This document shows, piece after piece, positions 15,011 through 17,025 of a stretch of 17,025 nt of DNA. This stretch comes from Desulfobacteraceae bacterium. GTDB lineage: Bacteria > Desulfobacterota > DSM-4660 > Desulfatiglandales > Desulfatiglandaceae. The position numbers and the translations under genes are program-made. The notes beneath the pieces are model-generated. The model was given only the letters and a program-made list of their open reading frames with translations, ran no database searches and was not told the origin of the DNA. Numbering within the stretch: the stretch's first letter is position 1; every line of letters begins with the position of its first letter. The stretch spans positions 1-17,025 of the forward strand of contig JAUUVE010000008.1 in the NCBI GenBank assembly GCA_030589715.1. Direction: 5' to 3'.

Positions 15011-15210
15011 CATACGATCAAAATACCAGAAAAAGGCGGAGAAAAAGGGAATATATCTGCAGCTGCTGCGGCAGGGAACAGCCCTTTTGCTGGAGCTGCA
15101 CATGCAATTTTCAGATCTGCAATGGTTGCATGGAGGAAAATCTGTGGGGCTTCACCTGTAGCGGTGTTAACTGGCAATGCCCTGACTGCGGTGCCTTGAG
15201 GCCATTCTGA
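15004..15210 (+). CDS. Small cysteine-rich, putative zinc-binding protein (N terminus probably frameshifted)
   Basis: 68 residues with 11 cysteines, including CSCCG (19-23), CWSC (29-32), CNGC (39-42) and CPDC (59-62). Four CxxC-type pairs could bind two zinc ions in a treble-clef or RING-like way. No signal peptide; cytoplasmic. I do not know a function, though small Cys-rich proteins with the ENLWGxTC...WxCPDCG pattern are familiar to me from related bacteria. The only start in this frame before the cysteines is TTG 15004, inside a palindrome arm and without a Shine-Dalgarno sequence, and its first 18 residues (Arg/Lys-rich) look unnatural. In the neighbouring frame, from GTG 14991, the sequence MREIIENIRSKYQKKAEK looks like a real helix. 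A loss of one A in the run at 15042-15046 would join it to REYICSCCG, giving a 72-residue protein. Confidence 0.6.
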   Translation: MRTYDQNTRKRRRKREYICSCCGREQPFCWSCTCNFQICNGCMEENLWGFTCSGVNWQCPDCGALRPF

Positions 15211-15235
15211 GCCTGAAGAGATCCCCTCTTATCTT

Positions 15236-16759
15236 ATGAACCAATACCATATCAAAAAAGCCTCTAAAGTAAAATACTCCCCCCTGTTTTTTGCCTTCCT
15301 CTTTCTCTTTTTATCAATCCCGGCCGCTGCCGGAGAGACGGTGACCATCGTCTATCAAAATGACCTTCACGGATGGATCTTTCCCTCCTCCACGCGAATG
15401 GGCATGGCCGGGATGGCCCGGGTCCTTAAGCCGCTGTTCCAAAGAGAACCCAGCTCCTTTTATGCCGTCTCTGGTGACCTCTTCAGCGGACCCTATCTCC
15501 CAGAGAAGATGAAGGGCATGGCAGAGTTATCCATTTGGAATCATTTCTTCAAGCAGTTAGATGATCAAGGGTTTGGAAGAAGGATCCTCATCTCGGCCGG
15601 GAACCACGAATTCGACTCTGGGGTCCCGGACCCCGGATCTTTTTCCTCAGGGCTGCTCTGTGCCAACCTTGTGACCAGGGATAACCAACCCTATTATATA
15701 GCCTCCAGGACCATACAGACCAAGGAGGGATTGAAGGTGGGCTTTATGGGTCTGCTTATGGAAGAGAGGCGACGTCTCCTCAGAACCATTTCAGAGAAGA
15801 ACCTAAAGGTGATCCCCAGACTAACTGCAATAAGACGCTTCCTACCGCAGATGGGGAAACTGGACCTTACGATCCTTATGATTCACGACGACCTGGCCAG
15901 CATTGCCCGGCTTGCAGACAGATTGCCTTCCAACCTGGGCGTTGATATGATCCTATCCGGGCATAACCACGTGATTCTTGAACAACCCCTGATTGTAAAC
16001 GGTATCTATATCTTTCAGGCAGGGGCCATGAATGGTTTCTATGGCCAGGTGGATCTCCTTGTGGGTGGGGGCAAGATATTATCTCTTGAAAACCGGATCA
16101 AAGCCATGAAGCCCACCCCTTTGGAACATGTAACAATGCTGGTAAAGGAAAAAGTGGATCAGATGAACGGAAGGACCGTGGCTATTCTAAAGCAGTCCCT
16201 GCTGGGTGTCTACTTACGCAATCAGGAAAACAGCCTCGGCGATTTTGTCACCGATGCCTTCAGATGGGCCACCAAGACAGATGTGGCCATGACCAACAAC
16301 GGTTCCTTGAGGATGGACTGTCAGGTCTATCCCGGTGAATCCTTTGAGCTCAAAGAAGGCCACTTGAGGAGTATTAGCCCCTTCCAGAACCACCTGGTAG
16401 TGGGAAGACTGACCGGGGCACAGATCATCAAGATCCTTGAAGGTGATGCCGTATATTTTTATAACCAGGGCTCCGGTCTAACATATAAAATGGATCGTCG
16501 GCGACCAGAGGGCAAACGGGTGATTGAGGCCAAGATCGGGGGTGTACCCGTCTCTCTGGATCGCACATATACCCTCACCCATAATTCCTATTGCACCCTT
16601 TCCGAAAACATGGAAAGATATCTCCACTTGAAACCCGGTTCAGTTCGATGGAAAGAGACAGATCTATTGGACTATAGGGTGTTGATAGACTACGCCCGCC
16701 ACCTGCGAGTCATAGATTATCCGAGCCAGGGGCAAAATAGAATCGTGATAGTGAGATAG
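15236..16759 (+). CDS. Exported 5'-nucleotidase/UshA-family metallophosphoesterase
   Basis: Probable periplasmic nucleotide or nucleotide-sugar phosphohydrolase. 507 residues. Signal peptide: basic start (KKASKVK), hydrophobic core LFFAFLFLFLSIP, cleavage likely after AAA (about residue 32). The dimetal domain has NDLHG (42-46; D43, H45), GDLFSG (80-85; D81), GNHEF (122-126), IHDDLA (H217) and SGHNH (241-245; H243, H245), all expected ligands. The C-terminal 5'-nucleotidase domain starts at about 310 with LGDFVTDAFRWATKTDVAMTNNGSLR (334 onwards). The usual NGGGIR there is NNGSLR, a departure in the substrate loop, Arg kept. The ATG lies 25 bases after the Cys-rich gene; the Shine-Dalgarno is poor (GAAGAG, far upstream). 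Substrate is uncertain, so no symbol is given. Confidence 0.9.
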   Translation: MNQYHIKKASKVKYSPLFFAFLFLFLSIPAAAGETVTIVYQNDLHGWIFPSSTRMGMAGMARVLKPLFQREPSSFYAVSGDLFSGPYLPEKMKGMAELSIWNHFFKQLDDQGFGRRILISAGNHEFDSGVPDPGSFSSGLLCANLVTRDNQPYYIASRTIQTKEGLKVGFMGLLMEERRRLLRTISEKNLKVIPRLTAIRRFLPQMGKLDLTILMIHDDLASIARLADRLPSNLGVDMILSGHNHVILEQPLIVNGIYIFQAGAMNGFYGQVDLLVGGGKILSLENRIKAMKPTPLEHVTMLVKEKVDQMNGRTVAILKQSLLGVYLRNQENSLGDFVTDAFRWATKTDVAMTNNGSLRMDCQVYPGESFELKEGHLRSISPFQNHLVVGRLTGAQIIKILEGDAVYFYNQGSGLTYKMDRRRPEGKRVIEAKIGGVPVSLDRTYTLTHNSYCTLSENMERYLHLKPGSVRWKETDLLDYRVLIDYARHLRVIDYPSQGQNRIVIVR

Positions 16760-16761
16760 AC

Positions 16762-16784
16762 CGGAAGTTTCATCCGCCTTTTTT
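16762..16784 (+). terminator. Weak candidate terminator after the 5'-nucleotidase gene
   Basis: A short stem CGGA/TCCG (16762-16765, 16773-16776) with a 7-base loop is followed two bases later by T6 (16779-16784), directly after the stop codon. The 4-bp stem is weak, but position and T-run are right. Confidence 0.3.
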
Positions 16785-16912
16785 GACTCTCTCTTCTTTC
16801 ATCTTTAGATGGGTGCCTGAATCGGAATTCTGCGAGGCAAGTTCCAAACAAAAGCGTCCGATGCCAAGATTTAAAAACATTTGCGAGATACGGGTTGAAA
16901 GGAGGAAGTAGT

Positions 16913-17025
16913 ATGGAGCAGGATATCCTAGATACCTATTTCTACGCCCTCGTCAGGGTAATTGACGATGTCTATCAGGATGAAGACCTCCAAGATGTCC
17001 TCTATTTCATCGTTTCCCTCGCCAC
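16913..17025 (+). CDS. 5' end of an unrecognised acidic protein, cut by the window edge
   Basis: ATG 16913 is preceded by AAAGGAGG (16898-16905), a perfect Shine-Dalgarno with 7-base spacing, and the frame is open for 37 codons to the right edge. It begins MEQDILDTYFYALVRVID and is rich in Asp/Glu and aromatic residues; likely helical, no signal peptide. I do not recognise the family. The 153-base gap before it has TTGACT at 16783-16788 but no good -10, so I cannot name a promoter. Confidence 0.75.
   Translation, partial: MEQDILDTYFYALVRVIDDVYQDEDLQDVLYFIVSLA

Noticed and set aside
14871..15161. 96-codon plus frame starting inside the palindrome
   Set aside because: Its upstream part is palindrome sequence and its end reads the Cys-rich gene out of frame; only 14991-15044 looks coding, which I treat as the displaced N terminus of that gene.
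3835..16759. Closely following second stops after TAG-ending genes, as a hint of general TAG read-through
   Set aside because: TAA/TGA follows in frame within 1-8 codons after five TAG genes, but stops are just as close after TAA/TGA genes (rimP, DUF503, nrnA, dut), so it only reflects stop-rich gaps.
40..16778. GGCGGATGAAAC at 40-51 matches the reverse complement of 16767-16778
   Set aside because: A 12-base match is expected many times by chance in a 17-kb window compared with itself.

Overview
The window carries the long transcription/translation and RNA-decay operon of a bacterium (tRNA-Gly, rimP, nusA, ylxR, infB, DUF503/ylxP, rbfA, nrnA, truB, rpsO, pnp, M16 peptidase, dut, yycJ). The order follows the classical nusA-infB-rbfA-truB-rpsO-pnp operon of Proteobacteria. 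The extra ylxR, DUF503, nrnA and M16 genes, the frequent GTG/TTG starts and the palindromic repeats between genes suggest a member of the Desulfobacterota (old Deltaproteobacteria). That placement is inferred from general resemblance of the proteins and layout, not from a search.

Layout: 1-78 is the start of an unrecognised minus-strand gene running off the left edge. 270-1148 (minus) is a CorC/YbeX-type CBS protein with its own strong promoter and a structured leader. 1335-1467 is a promoter and tRNA-Gly(CCC). 1627-1653 is an intrinsic terminator that ends 12 bases before the rimP ATG, so operon expression probably depends on read-through, as in the metY-rimP-nusA leader of E. coli. 1666-14729 is the operon on the plus strand, with several overlapping gene pairs (nusA/ylxR, rbfA/nrnA, nrnA/truB, pnp/M16). 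14761-15010 is a large imperfect palindrome. 15004-15210 is a cysteine-rich small protein that looks frameshifted at its N terminus. 15236-16759 is an exported UshA-type 5'-nucleotidase. 16913 to the right edge is the start of an unrecognised acidic protein with a perfect Shine-Dalgarno sequence.

How the genes work together: NusA controls elongation, termination and antitermination. IF2 starts translation. RimP, RbfA and S15 build or form the 30S subunit. TruB modifies tRNA. PNPase and NrnA degrade RNA to oligomers and then to mononucleotides. YlxR is an RNase P-associated RNA-binding protein. Dut and YycJ add nucleotide-pool and DNA-repair roles at the distal end.

The most striking observation is that infB, normally essential, is interrupted by a single in-frame TAG at 5649-5651, exactly at the join of the G domain and domain II. 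The reading frame stays open and well conserved on both sides. Six other genes here use TAG as an ordinary stop, so wholesale TAG reassignment is unlikely. A sequence error or a single G-to-T change in a Glu codon is the simplest explanation; a split IF2 or read-through is the exciting one. The second broken-looking gene (15004-15210, a probable one-base slip in an A-run) makes base-level error more credible. Five palindromic or inverted-repeat elements sit between genes and may be families of dispersed repeats. I see no CRISPR array, prophage, defence system or obvious insertion sequence.
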